A DNA stretch of 26,024 bases, taken from DATKXO01 sp035528995 (GTDB lineage Bacteria > Planctomycetota > Phycisphaerae > UBA1845). Positions 12,143 through 21,800 of this stretch are shown here, piece after piece (positions within the stretch are counted from its first letter, which is position 1; every line of letters begins with the position of its first letter). The position numbers and the translations under genes are program-made. Where the stretch lies: assembly GCA_035528995.1 (NCBI GenBank), contig DATKXO010000222.1:1-26024 (forward strand). The letters are read 5' to 3'. The notes below the pieces were generated by a model. That model was not told where the DNA came from, ran no database searches, and saw nothing but the letters and a program-made list of their open reading frames with translations.

Positions 12143-13735
12143 ATGAACACGGGCGTAGACCCCAGCCACTACGGGCTTGACAACCACGGCATCCGAAACG
12201 TCGGCGTCGTGGCCTGGAACCTCGGCACGGCCGCCCTGATCGAGGAGGTCCTGCGCCGGCGCGAGGGCAAGCTGACCAACAAAGGGGCCGTCGTCGTCCG
12301 CACCGGACAGCGCACCGGCCGATCTCCCAAGGACAAGTTCATCGTCCGGTGCGAGCCGAGCTGCCAGCACATCGACTGGAGCGAGGTCAACCGCCCCTAC
12401 GACCCCGAAGCATTCACCCGCCTCTATCGCCACCTCACCGGATACCTGCAGGGCGCCGACCTCTACGTCCAGGACTGCTTCGCCGGGGCCGACCCCGAAC
12501 ACCGCATCCCCATCCGGGTCATCACCGAGTACGCCTGGCACAGTCTCTTCGCCCGGGCCTTGTTTATCAGGCCCCAGCCGGGCACCACCGGCTCCCACGT
12601 CCCGGAGTTCACCGTCATCGACGCCCCCAAGTTCCACGCCGCTCCCGACGAGGACCAGACGGACTCCGAGGCCTTCGTCATCGTGCACTTCGAGCGTCGG
12701 CTGGTCATCATCGGCGGGACCAGCTACGCCGGCGAGATCAAGAAGAGCATCTTCTCGATCTTGAACTATCTGCTGCCCCTGCGCGGCGTCCTGAGCATGC
12801 ACTGTGCGGCCAACGTCGGCGCCGATGACAGCGTGGCCCTGTTCTTCGGGCTCAGCGGGACGGGCAAGACCTCGCTGTCGGCCGATCCGAATCGGCGCCT
12901 GGTCGGCGATGACGAGCACGGCTGGGGCGACACCGGCGTGTTCAATTTTGAGGGCGGCTGCTACGCCAAGGCCATCCGCCTCTCGCCCGACGCCGAGCCC
13001 CAGATCTACAGCGCCATCCGCTTCGGCTCCGTGCTGGAGAACGTCGTGTTGCACGACGAGCCGCGCAGGTGTGACTACGATGACGACTCCAACACCGAGA
13101 ACACCCGGGCCGCCTATCCGCTCAGCTACATCGACAACGCCGTCATCCCCAGCGTCGCCGGACACCCCCGCGACGTCGTCTTCCTGACCTGCGACGCCTT
13201 CGGCGTGCTGCCCCCGGTCTCCAGGCTCAACCCCGAGCAGGCCATGTATCACTTCCTCAGCGGCTACACCGCGAAGGTGGCCGGCACCGAGCGCGGCGTC
13301 ACCGAGCCCTCCGCCACCTTCAGCGCCTGCTTCGGAGCCCCCTTCCTGCCGCTGCCCCCCCGCACCTACGCCGAACTCCTGGGCCGCAAGACCGCCGCTC
13401 ACGGCGCCAGATGTTGGCTCATCAACACCGGATGGAGCGGCGGCCCGTTTGGCGTGGGACACCGCATCAGCATCGGGCACACCCGGGCCATGGTCAGCGC
13501 CGCCCTGTCCGGCGCCCTGGACGACGCCCCAAAACGCATCGATCCCATCTTCGGGCTCTCGGTTCCGACCACCTGTGCGGGCGTGCCGGACAACGTCCTC
13601 GACCCGCGCACCACCTGGGCCGATCCCGCGGCCTACGACCAGAAGGCCCGGCACCTCGCCGGGCTCTTCCACGAGAACTTCAAGCAGTTCGACGCCGTGG
13701 ACGACAAGATCCGCGCCGCCGGCCCCAAGACCTGA
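12143..13735 (+). CDS. pckA: Phosphoenolpyruvate carboxykinase (ATP)
   Basis: This 530-residue enzyme converts oxaloacetate and ATP to phosphoenolpyruvate, ADP and CO2, the first committed step of gluconeogenesis. Length and motifs fit the ATP-dependent class: 'RTGRSPKDKFIV' (57-68), 'GGTSYAGEIKKSIFS' (191-205), the P-loop GLSGTGKTSLS (236-246), the metal site LVGDDEHGW (253-261) and 'FEGGCYAK' (269-276). The ATG follows AGGAG at 7-nt spacing. It is transcribed alone, divergent from ssrA and convergent with a methyltransferase gene. A GGCACTAGTGCC palindrome lies 2 nt after its stop. In anaerobes the enzyme can run in reverse during fermentation, but nothing here shows direction. Confidence 0.97.
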   Translation: MNTGVDPSHYGLDNHGIRNVGVVAWNLGTAALIEEVLRRREGKLTNKGAVVVRTGQRTGRSPKDKFIVRCEPSCQHIDWSEVNRPYDPEAFTRLYRHLTGYLQGADLYVQDCFAGADPEHRIPIRVITEYAWHSLFARALFIRPQPGTTGSHVPEFTVIDAPKFHAAPDEDQTDSEAFVIVHFERRLVIIGGTSYAGEIKKSIFSILNYLLPLRGVLSMHCAANVGADDSVALFFGLSGTGKTSLSADPNRRLVGDDEHGWGDTGVFNFEGGCYAKAIRLSPDAEPQIYSAIRFGSVLENVVLHDEPRRCDYDDDSNTENTRAAYPLSYIDNAVIPSVAGHPRDVVFLTCDAFGVLPPVSRLNPEQAMYHFLSGYTAKVAGTERGVTEPSATFSACFGAPFLPLPPRTYAELLGRKTAAHGARCWLINTGWSGGPFGVGHRISIGHTRAMVSAALSGALDDAPKRIDPIFGLSVPTTCAGVPDNVLDPRTTWADPAAYDQKARHLAGLFHENFKQFDAVDDKIRAAGPKT

Positions 13736-13737
13736 CC

Positions 13738-13749
13738 GGCACTAGTGCC
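13738..13749. repeat. 12-bp perfect palindrome after pckA
   Basis: GGCACTAGTGCC begins 2 nt after the pckA stop, between two convergent genes. As RNA it would give at most a short stem and lacks a T-tract, so a terminator role is doubtful. Confidence 0.4.
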
Positions 13750-13863
13750 CCGGTACACACGGGCCACCACTGGATCACCGAAGATCAACGTGGTGGAACT
13801 CGACTGCCCAGGCGTTGAAGAAGTTGAAGAAGCCTGGTGGAGAAGTGACGCCGGACCCGCCGG

Positions 13864-14490
13864 TCAGTACCAACCGATCACGGCAGGAACACCTGAGGGG
13901 CTCGTCTTGCGCTGGACGAGAACACCGGGGGCATCGTGATACGTCAACAACAGAGCCCCGACGGATGCATAACGCGCAAAGAGTGCCTCGAAGAGGTATT
14001 CCTCTCCCGGCCAGGGGTACGCAAAGAACAGGTCGAAATCCTCGGGTTCGAGGCCGAGATCTTCGTATGCCCTGCCCTCGGTGGTGCGCCACCACGAACG
14101 CTCGGCCGATTGGATCAGATCCTCGTCGCAGGAAGCCAGGAACGAGCCCTGGGCGAAGCGCACGTCACACCCGAAGAAGTCAGCGAGCTCTTCGGCGGCG
14201 AGCACGAGCTCGGATTGCACTTCGATGCCGCAGGCGTCGAAGCCGTGCATGGAAGCCAGCATGGCGACCACGCCGAACCCGCTGCCCCATTCGCAAAACA
14301 GAGGGCCTCGCGCAAGGTTCTCCTCGGCGATCCGCTCGAGGGCCGTGTTGACCAGCGCGAAGTCACTGGCCACGAATCCCCGACCGTGGCCGCGCTGCTG
14401 CTCCAGATGCTCCCGGATACGGGAGTCGGCCTCGCGGAGGAGCTGGGCGACCCTCGTGGGAGCCCTCCCGACTGAGTCTTTGTTTGGCAT
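13864..14490 (-). CDS. Class I SAM-dependent methyltransferase
   Basis: This is a 208-residue protein from the ATG at 14490; a GTG at 14499 in the same frame is equally possible, and neither has a strong ribosome site. Motif I is 'FCEWGSGFGVVAMLA' (65-79), with E67-x-G-S-G-x-G binding SAM. The acidic residue ending strand 2 is in 'CGIEVQSELVLAAEEL' (E90). 'FDLFFAYPWPGEEYLF' (152-167) matches motif IV and its following helix. 'GALLLTYHDAPGV' resembles the last strand. The DLFFAYPWPGE segment is close to N- or lysine-type methyltransferase motif IV, but the substrate cannot be told. It converges on pckA and is otherwise isolated. Confidence 0.82.
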   Translation of the reverse strand: MPNKDSVGRAPTRVAQLLREADSRIREHLEQQRGHGRGFVASDFALVNTALERIAEENLARGPLFCEWGSGFGVVAMLASMHGFDACGIEVQSELVLAAEELADFFGCDVRFAQGSFLASCDEDLIQSAERSWWRTTEGRAYEDLGLEPEDFDLFFAYPWPGEEYLFEALFARYASVGALLLTYHDAPGVLVQRKTSPSGVPAVIGWY

Positions 14491-14978
14491 CTGATCCACG
14501 TGCGCCTAGGCCCCAAAACCGCGTACTTTGATCCCTCTTAGGCCTGTCGAGACGGCGGCGGTGGCAGGGCACGCACTCCTCCAGACCGGGTGAGAGGTCT
14601 GAGCCCTGTATTCCGGCCGTCTTTGGATCATGGGTACCCTCCCCTGCTGTTCCCTTCTTGCCGCCTGGTGGTGACGAGGTTACTTGCGTCACGGCTCCCC
14701 CGCAAGCGAGAGCGGACAACTCCTGTTGGCCGGGATGAGCTCCTTCCCGCAAAAGCCCGCGGGAGCCTCAGAAGAATGCCATCAACCGACATTTCCCAAG
14801 TGGGCCGTGCCCGAACGACCGACCATCCGTGCTACCAATCCAGCTTCCTCGATTCAAAGGTTCTTGTGACATAAGACCAGGGGCGGCCGAAGCGACCGCC
14901 CCGTGGGTTGATTTCACTTTTTCCCGACCTTACGGACCAACGCCGCCCGATCGATCAGCCGCCGCAGCCGACCGGGCC
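14491..14978. other. Intergenic region, no supported gene
   Basis: About 490 bp between two minus-strand genes. Short frames in it show no family motifs. It should contain the methyltransferase promoter at the left and the transcription end of the TSP3-repeat gene at the right, where the hairpin at 14880-14902 sits. Confidence 0.45.
14880..14902 (-). terminator. GC hairpin downstream of TSP type-3 gene
   Basis: GGGGCGG (14880-14886) and CCGCCCC (14896-14902) form a 7-bp stem with a 9-nt loop, 76 nt after the stop of the large repeat gene. The following minus-strand bases (TGGTCTTATG) are only moderately T-rich, so it is a plausible but not perfect intrinsic terminator. Confidence 0.5.
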
Positions 14979-17159
14979 CTACCGCTCGAGCCGCCGGTAC
15001 CGCCGCACGCCCACCCAGCCGAGCATCCACAGCGGCAGGGCGATCAACGCCACACCGTTGAAGATCCCGCACGGCAGGCGACCACCGGTGGCGGCCCCCG
15101 GTCCGACCGGCGTCACGTCCTGACCGGGCTCGTCGCCGTCACCCGGAGGTACCGGCGCGCCGGCTTCGTCGGCGTCACACACCCTCCCGATTCCGTCGCC
15201 GTCCGCATCAGTCTGGTCCGCGTTGGCGTCCTCCGGACAGTTGTCGCACGCGTCGCCGACACCGTCGCCGTCGCCGTCGGCCTGATCGGCGTTGGCCTTG
15301 GCCGGGCAGTTGTCGCACGCATCGCCCAGCCCGTCCGCGTCGGCGTCGAGTTGATCCTCGCCGGCAATCGTGGGGCAGACGTCACAGGCGTCGCCCACAC
15401 CGTCACCGTCGCCGTCCGCCTGATCGGCGTTGGCCGCCTCGGTGCAATTGTCGCACTCGTCGCCGACGCCGTCGGCATCGCCGTCGGCCTGGTCCGGGTT
15501 CGGCGCATCCGGGCAGTTATCACAATCGTCTCCGATCAGGTCGCCGTCGCGGTCGGCCTGATCCGGGTTGGGCTCCGTCGGACAGTTGTCGCAGACGTCA
15601 CCCACCAGATCGCCGTCGGTATCGGCGTTCGTCGAGTCCGGCACGCTTGGGCACAGATCGCAGGGATCGAACACCCCGTCGCCGTCGGCGTCCTCGTTCG
15701 GACCCAGATCGCAGTCGTCGCAGATGTCGCCCAGACCGTCGCCGTCGCTGTCACTCTGGTCGTCGTTGGCGCTGACCGGGCAATTGTCGCAGGCGTCGCC
15801 CATGCCGTCACCGTCGCCGTCGGCCTGGTCCGCGTTCGGCTCCGTCGGACAGTTGTCCAGGCAGTCCGGCACGCCGTCGCCGTCCCGGTCGATCGTGTCG
15901 TCGGCCTCGGGACATTGATCGTCGCAGTCGTCGACCCCGTCGCCGTCGCTGTCCTGCTCACTGCAGGAGCATCCGGTCGGGTCCACATCCTCGCCGGCCG
16001 GCGTTGCCGGACACAGGTCATCGCAGTTGTTCACACCGTCGTTGTCGTCGTCGAGCTGGCTGCACGAACAGCCGTGCCGGTTCACCGTTTCGCCGAAGGG
16101 CGTGTCGGGACAATCGTCATCGCTGTCGCACACGCCGTCGTGGTCCATGTCCCGACAGGGCGGCGGGATACAGCCGCCGCTCACCGTCACGGTGAATTCA
16201 CAGGAGTCGACCGGCTCGTAGCCGCCGTTGTCGTTCCGCTGCTCGGCTCCGTCGATCCCGACGTCCCCACCGTTGGTGCCGAAGAACGCCTCGCACGACA
16301 CTGCATGCTCGCCGATGGGAAACTGTTTGGTCACCGGCGCTGTGAACTCTCCGACGCTGGGACTATAACACTCGATCCGGCAGTCGGAGTACTCGGGCCT
16401 GGGTCCGTCCACACCGTCCACACAACTGAAGGCGCAGCCCGCGTTCACCACCGGGTCGATCAGCACCCAGGCGCCGGCCGGCGTCGTGCACTGCTCGGCA
16501 AGGTCCCGACATGGGAAGCAGCACTCGTCCGGGATGCCGTCCGTGTTCGCGTCCTCGCTCGTGCCCGCGTCGATATCGCACTCGTCCGGAATGCCGTTCG
16601 TGTTGCAGTCCGGATCGCAGTTCTCGGTGCAGAAGAACGGCCCGCCCGGTGCGTTGCTCTCCTCGTCGATCTCGCATTCGTCGGGAATGCCGTTGGTGTT
16701 GCAGTCCTCGCTTCCACCGGGCGGCTCGTCGCGGATATCCTCGTAATCGGGAACCTTGTTCTCGTTGCAGTCACACTCCGGCCTCAGCGGCGAGGCGCAC
16801 CGACCGCAGACCTCAGCGCCCGCCCCGGGCGCTCCATCGTCGACCCACTCGCACACCCCTGCAACCTGTCCGCACACCGAGACGTCCAACTCCGCGCAGT
16901 CAAGGCACTGATTGGTCATGGCGTCCCAGATGTCCAGGTAGCAGACATCGTCTCCGACGCAGGCGCACCAGCCCGACTCATGGCAGAACGTGCCACCGGG
17001 ACAACCGCTCGTCGATGCCGGATCGCACGGGATGGGAAAGGCCGCCTCGACCGCCGCCGGAAAACCCATGAGCGAGACCAGCAGACCCATCACGCCCAGT
17101 GCGGCCCCGCACCGCTGTTTCCTGCGGCCGCGATGCTGAAGATCGTACCTAGCTACCAT
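14979..17159 (-). CDS. Exported Asp/Cys-rich protein with thrombospondin type-3 repeats and C-terminal TM anchor
   Basis: The start at 17159 is chosen because the signal peptide follows (hydrophobic 'ALGVMGLLVSLMGF', cleavage probably near VEA-AF) and a GAGAGAGGG site precedes it; the frame extends to 17387 but that part is not protein-like. The product is 726 aa. Residues ~40-330 carry Cys pairs and several 'DCNTNGIPDEC' units, a motif common in planctomycete exported proteins. Residues ~335-660 are about a dozen TSP type-3 repeats of D-x-D-G-D-G-x-G-D-x-C-D-N-C-P type, which bind calcium in rows. The end has LPCG (C697), a hydrophobic helix and RRYRRLER, like a C-terminal sorting/anchor signal. 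Expected at the cell surface as a calcium-stiffened stalk. No enzymatic domain seen. Confidence 0.85.
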   Translation of the reverse strand: MVARYDLQHRGRRKQRCGAALGVMGLLVSLMGFPAAVEAAFPIPCDPASTSGCPGGTFCHESGWCACVGDDVCYLDIWDAMTNQCLDCAELDVSVCGQVAGVCEWVDDGAPGAGAEVCGRCASPLRPECDCNENKVPDYEDIRDEPPGGSEDCNTNGIPDECEIDEESNAPGGPFFCTENCDPDCNTNGIPDECDIDAGTSEDANTDGIPDECCFPCRDLAEQCTTPAGAWVLIDPVVNAGCAFSCVDGVDGPRPEYSDCRIECYSPSVGEFTAPVTKQFPIGEHAVSCEAFFGTNGGDVGIDGAEQRNDNGGYEPVDSCEFTVTVSGGCIPPPCRDMDHDGVCDSDDDCPDTPFGETVNRHGCSCSQLDDDNDGVNNCDDLCPATPAGEDVDPTGCSCSEQDSDGDGVDDCDDQCPEADDTIDRDGDGVPDCLDNCPTEPNADQADGDGDGMGDACDNCPVSANDDQSDSDGDGLGDICDDCDLGPNEDADGDGVFDPCDLCPSVPDSTNADTDGDLVGDVCDNCPTEPNPDQADRDGDLIGDDCDNCPDAPNPDQADGDADGVGDECDNCTEAANADQADGDGDGVGDACDVCPTIAGEDQLDADADGLGDACDNCPAKANADQADGDGDGVGDACDNCPEDANADQTDADGDGIGRVCDADEAGAPVPPGDGDEPGQDVTPVGPGAATGGRLPCGIFNGVALIALPLWMLGWVGVRRYRRLER

Positions 17160-17168
17160 TGCTACAAC

Positions 17169-17179
17169 CCTCTCTCTCC
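17169..17179 (-). repeat. GGAGAGAGAGG motif, copy 1 of 3
   Basis: CCTCTCTCTCC on the plus strand, 9 nt upstream of the TSP3-gene ATG, where it can serve as the ribosome site. Identical 11-mers occur at 18239-18249 and 18450-18460 in the leader of the PEP-CTERM gene. Confidence 0.55.
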
Positions 17180-17432
17180 GATTCGAACAGGGGTGATCCA
17201 GACGTCCGTCCGGGCTCACGGCACCACCGGCCCCTCGGTGAATGGCCCCTGCCCGCTCGAGCCCGGCCCGACGTTCGGTCGTAGGCGTCCGGGCATTCCG
17301 GACCCGGGATACTCCCCGGAAGCACCCTCTCCTGGGCTCACCTCGAGACGCTCCACACGCCGACCCCGACGACCGGCAACGCCCCACGGACCCCAGGCCG
17401 CGGTCGTGCTCCGCAGAGCACGCTCATCCGCG

Positions 17433-18215
17433 CTACCCGGCTCTCCTCTTTCGCTTACGCCACACCAGCAAGGCAAGACCACCCGTTCCCAGCACGAGGA
17501 ACGTGCCCGGTTCCGGAATCCGGTCGTACCGCAGGTCGTCGACGAACGCGAAGCCGTCCACCGGATCGCTGAGGACCGCCCGGTCGAAGGATCCCTCCGA
17601 GGCCACCACGCCGGCAAAGAAGCCGGTGCCCGTGCCCCCTAAGTCCCCCGCGCTGCTCCAGACCAGATCCGGCCCGCTGAACAACTCGACCCGCAGCCCA
17701 CCCGGGAAGTCGACGCCCATGTGGGTTTGCGGCGCAAGGAACTCGATCTCCATCGTCCCGTTCGGGTTCACTCCCACCCCGTCGGAAACGAAGCTGCCGT
17801 CCACCATGACCACGTCGTCGTCACCGCCGCCGGTGATCTCCCCGTCGGCGAAGACCACGCCCACGTCGACGTACTGGGCGAAGAGAATCTCGCCCGGGCT
17901 GACCACGTCTTCCGTGAAGCTGATGATCTCCTGATCGCCCACCGCCGCCTGGTACAGGGCCGGGTCCGTGAACACGGTGAACGTGGGGTCAGGTGCCGCC
18001 CACCACCTGCCAAAGCCCTCCAGGGGCGGTCCCTCGGGGCCCGCATTGTTGATCAGGGCCAACAGGTCCTGCTCACCCGGCATCCGGACCTGACCCCGGC
18101 TGTATTCAGCCTCAACGGCCGGTCCCCAAGTCGTAACCGGAGCCGCCCGCGCCCGTTCCACCATGGTCGACAGCGCCAGCAAGCCGACCAGCACGCAACC
18201 ACACCATCCCTTCAT
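17433..18215 (-). CDS. PEP-CTERM domain exported protein
   Basis: The start at 18215 has GGGAGGAG ~8 nt upstream and begins a signal peptide (MKGWCGCVLVGLLALS, cleavage near ARA-AP). The longer frame to 18371 is Arg-rich and unlikely. The 260-residue product ends in a PEP-CTERM sorting signal: 'IPEPGTF' (233-239), a hydrophobic helix (240-252) and RKRKRR. Such proteins are cut and anchored by an EpsH/exosortase system outside the window. The body contains 'DPALYQAAVGDQEIISF' and 'GVVFADGE' and ends in 'GFAFVDDLRYDR', the usual beta-sandwich layout of PEP-CTERM surface proteins. Function unknown. It shares direction with both large exported genes, with gaps of 273 and 609 bp, so it is probably transcribed separately. 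Confidence 0.87.
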   Translation of the reverse strand: MKGWCGCVLVGLLALSTMVERARAAPVTTWGPAVEAEYSRGQVRMPGEQDLLALINNAGPEGPPLEGFGRWWAAPDPTFTVFTDPALYQAAVGDQEIISFTEDVVSPGEILFAQYVDVGVVFADGEITGGGDDDVVMVDGSFVSDGVGVNPNGTMEIEFLAPQTHMGVDFPGGLRVELFSGPDLVWSSAGDLGGTGTGFFAGVVASEGSFDRAVLSDPVDGFAFVDDLRYDRIPEPGTFLVLGTGGLALLVWRKRKRRAG

Positions 18216-18743
18216 GGGCTCTCTCCTCCCACTGCAATCCTCTCTCTCCCGTCCTGAGCGTCGCCCATCAAAGAAACGCCGCGGGCCGCCGCCCGAACGT
18301 CTCAGCGGGACCCTGCCCCGCAGCGCGGCGCGAAACGCTCGCCTGCGGCTCTCACTGCCCCGTGGCTGCACTTCAACCTCGCGTGGCAGCCCTCGGGTTT
18401 AGTATGGGAACGCCCTGGAGCTGATGCCCTACCCGCTCTCTCCGCACGGCCTCTCTCTCCATTCCCCCAACCGATAGGGTCGTTCTACTCTATACCCCTT
18501 GTGTCGCCAATGCAAGCAAAACCTGTAACAAACATCGCAAACGCCCCACGCCGCCGGCCATTGCAGCCCCGCGGCGCCCGCGAGCGGCCCCCGCCGAGTC
18601 CGTCGGCGTCACCATTCGGGCCGGCCGCCCAGCCGACCCCGCACCGACCGCCCGCCCACGACGTTATCGGACCACATCATCTCGACTCATTCCCGCACTT
18701 GCCCAGGCCGCACCCCGCCCAGGGCCGCCCGCCCTGCGCGCAT
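18216..18743. other. Leader/promoter region of the PEP-CTERM gene
   Basis: About 530 bp without a gene. On the minus strand it holds two copies of GGAGAGAGAGG (18239-18249 and 18450-18460) and an AT-richer stretch near 18480-18500 reading GGGGTATAGAGTAGAA, whose TATAGA could be a -10 element. The remainder is GC-rich with no recognised RNA. Confidence 0.45.
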
Positions 18744-18785
18744 AAAAACCGCCCGCGTGTCCGCTAGGGGCGAACACGCGGGCGG
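18744..18785 (-). terminator. Strong intrinsic terminator of the 1621-aa dockerin gene
   Basis: CCGCCCGCGTGT (18749-18760) and ACACGCGGGCGG (18774-18785) form a perfect 12-bp stem with a 13-nt loop. On the minus strand it is followed by TTTTT (18748-18744). It lies 39 nt after the stop codon at 18825. This is the clearest terminator in the window. Confidence 0.92.
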
Positions 18786-18824
18786 GGTTAGAGCCTATTC
18801 AATGGCCGGTGTTACCCGGTCCGT

Positions 18825-21800
18825 CTACGGACAGGGACACGGTGCCGAGCCGACGGCCCCCAGACGGGCCTTCACCGACGACTGGTCGGCCGTCGTGATG
18901 CTGCAATCGCGGTCGATATCGTACGGGACGTTGGCCCCCGCTCCCGACTGTCCGAGACGCGCCTTCACCGACGACGAATCCGCCGTGTTGACCGCACCGT
19001 CCTTGTTGACGTCACCCTCCAGTATGATGATGGTCCGCACGCCGTCGATGCCGTTCGTGAAGGTCAGTGTGCAGCACTCCGTATTCGGCAGCGTCGTGCT
19101 GAACGTCACGGTAGCGGTCGTCGTAGCGTCCGTGTTGACGGTGCACGTGCCGCCGTAGCTGCAGTCGGTCACCGTACACGTCCCGCCCGTGGGCACGCCG
19201 TCGCAGTGCAACTTCACGGTCGGCGGAACACCGAGCTGCAGACGCGGCTCGACGTTGTCGTACGGACTGTCAACGTCGCACTCCAGCGGCAGACACTGGT
19301 CCGGACACCCGCCGCCGTGATCGAAGCACGTCTCGGCGGTGTCGATGCCCACGTCGCCGCCGCACGTGTCGTCATCCTCGTTGCAGGGAAGCGGATCGCA
19401 CGGATCGCCGGTGTGATCGCACTCACAGGCCGCGTTGCAGAACTCGTCGCCGTTGCACCACAGCGTGTCGTCCGGGCAATCCGAGTCGTCGAAGCATCCG
19501 TTCGGACCCAGCGTCAGGTCCACCTTCAGCAGACCGCACCCCACCGCGGTGGCGTTCCCGCCGACACGGATGAGGATATGGTCGCCCTGGCTGACCGGCT
19601 TCACGATCTGCGATTGCACACTGCCAACGCCACACGCGGCACTGTCATTGTTGCAGCCGAGCAGGTGCGGATCCACGGTCAGCGTCGGGCAGACCCAGGG
19701 GTCGCTGCCGTAGTTGTACACGGCCAACCCGGTGTCGAAGCCCGAGGTGCAGATGTCAACGGTCAGCGTGCCCGAGCACTCGGCGGTGTACAGGTACCAG
19801 ATGTCGGCCCCAATCCGCCAGTTGCCCAGACCGGGCACGCCGCACGTGGCCTTCGGGTGTGCCGGGCCATCGGTGCTGGCAGTCGTGGTGTCGAACGGCA
19901 CGCTCGCGCCGTTGCTCAGGACAGTGCCCAGGGCAACCACGTCAACGCACTGGTCGTTGGCCGGCAGGCAGTCGATCGGCCCGACCGGGACGTCCATCAA
20001 CCAGGCCATGTCGTTGTTCGCCTGGCCGTCCCAGATGCCGTTCACAACGTTGAGGTCCACGACGGAGGTCCCGTCACCGACCGTCGAGGTCTCCCAGAGG
20101 AAATCGCAGTCGTCCGGGCTGTTGGCCGCCGCGATCTCCAGGAAGTAGCACTTCCCCGGTGTCAGAGCCACCTGCGCGAACGTCGCGTGGAACTCCCACT
20201 CGGCCGAGATGAACCCGGGCATGCCCGTGGTGGACTTGGTTACCGTGTGTTTGAGGTATTGGGCAATCACGGCGTCCGGCAGCCCGTTGCAGTCCGTGTC
20301 CTCCCAGAACACGATATCGAACTTCATCGTGCCCTGAGCGTCCACGTCCGCGGCGCAATCGACGTTGTCTCCATCGCGGAAGGTGCCCCACCAGCACAGC
20401 TCGGTGACGCCGGTCTGCGTCGCCAGGAAGCTGTCCGCCATGGCCTGCGTGTCACCGGACGCACAGGTGTCGCTGCCCAGACAGTCGTCGTCGATGACGC
20501 ACGGAGTCAGGTTCAGACGGCAGATCCCGTTCGACGAGACGTCGGACACGTACAGCAAGCTGCCGTCGTTCGGGTGACCGTACCCAGCCATGGTGCACGC
20601 CTTCGGGCACTCGTCGTCCTCCAGCGGACCACCGGGGTCCAGACACGTCGAACCTTCACCGTTCCACGAGTCACCCTGGCCGATGTCGCCCAGGCACTCC
20701 AGCGGGTTGGTGTCCGAGCTGCACACGCCGCCGTAACAGCAGGCCCCCTTGCCGCACGGAGGATCGATGGGGATGTCCCCGGGCTCCACGATCTCACAGA
20801 CGGTCCCGTTGCCGCCGTAGCGGTAGGCCAGCGCCTCCGGATCGATCGGGCAGTCCAGCGGCTCGGTCGCATTGGTGCAACTGAAGTACGGCAGACAGAT
20901 TTTACCCGCCCCGTACAGGCCCACACATTCCGCGTCCGACGTACATTCCACCGACCCGGGCACCGGCTCGTAGTTCTCCGGGTTCCCTTCGTAGTAGTCG
21001 AAGCACCGGTTACCCAGTGTCTCACAGCAGGCACCCGGCAAGCAGTCGATGCACGGGCACGCCAGGTCCAACTGGTACTGCCCCGGAGTACCCAGGGCCG
21101 TGATCACCTCCAGATAGTAGGTCTGACCGATGACCAACTGGCAGTAGCAGATCTCCGACATCCACGGCGCGTTCGGATCCTCGTACGGACATTCGTCCTC
21201 ACCGCAGCCGTCGTACTGCTCGCTCGGATCGGTCATCTCCACCAGGCCGCCGTTGCAGGTGCCCTCGTACAGCACCAGGGCCGAGTCGAAGAAGCCCGGA
21301 TCCTCCACACCGCTGTTGCACGTCGCGACGTAGATGCTCGATTCAACCGCCACGAACTTGTACCACACCGTGTTCAGACCCGGTGAATTGAAGTTCGTGT
21401 TCCAGAAGCAGCTATAGAACGGATCGCCGAACGCGTCACGCACGCACAGGTCGCTCGCACCACCCGGGCAGGTGGTGTGGTCCGGGTACCGACCGTCCGT
21501 CGTGTAGCACGGGGCTCCCGAAATGCTGCAAGTGCCCCAGCGAGCCGTTGCGTGCGCGTTGTACCCCTGCAGGGCCACGCCGTCGCAATCGGTGATCAAC
21601 TGAGCGTTGACGCAGTCGTCGGCGCCCCACACCGGACAGCGGAACGTGCTGCACGGAATACCCGGATGGTGAATGTTCGGCGCCACACAACCGTTCGAAG
21701 TCGCGTCGGTGCAGTCCCCGTCCGGCTCGCAGCAAGCACCCGCCAGGCACGGGTTCGGCGGGCCGCAGCTCGTCGTCCCGCTCAGCCAGGTGCCTCCCAG

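Noticed and set aside
12041..13672. 543-aa minus-strand open frame opposite pckA
   Set aside because: pckA is unmistakable on the plus strand; the antisense product is Gly/Val/Asp-rich with no motif.
15180..16150. CRISPR-like regular DNA repeats
   Set aside because: The periodicity is the codon repeat of TSP type-3 units inside a coding frame; units vary in sequence and length.
17160..17195. GTTCGAATC on the minus strand suggesting a tRNA T-arm
   Set aside because: The flanking bases do not pair into a T-stem and no acceptor or anticodon arm can be drawn.
14829..17642. 937-aa plus-strand open frame opposite the TSP3 gene
   Set aside because: It mirrors the Asp/Cys repeat gene; Val/Ala/Arg-rich repeats are the antisense of GAC/GGC codons. 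No ribosome site or motif.
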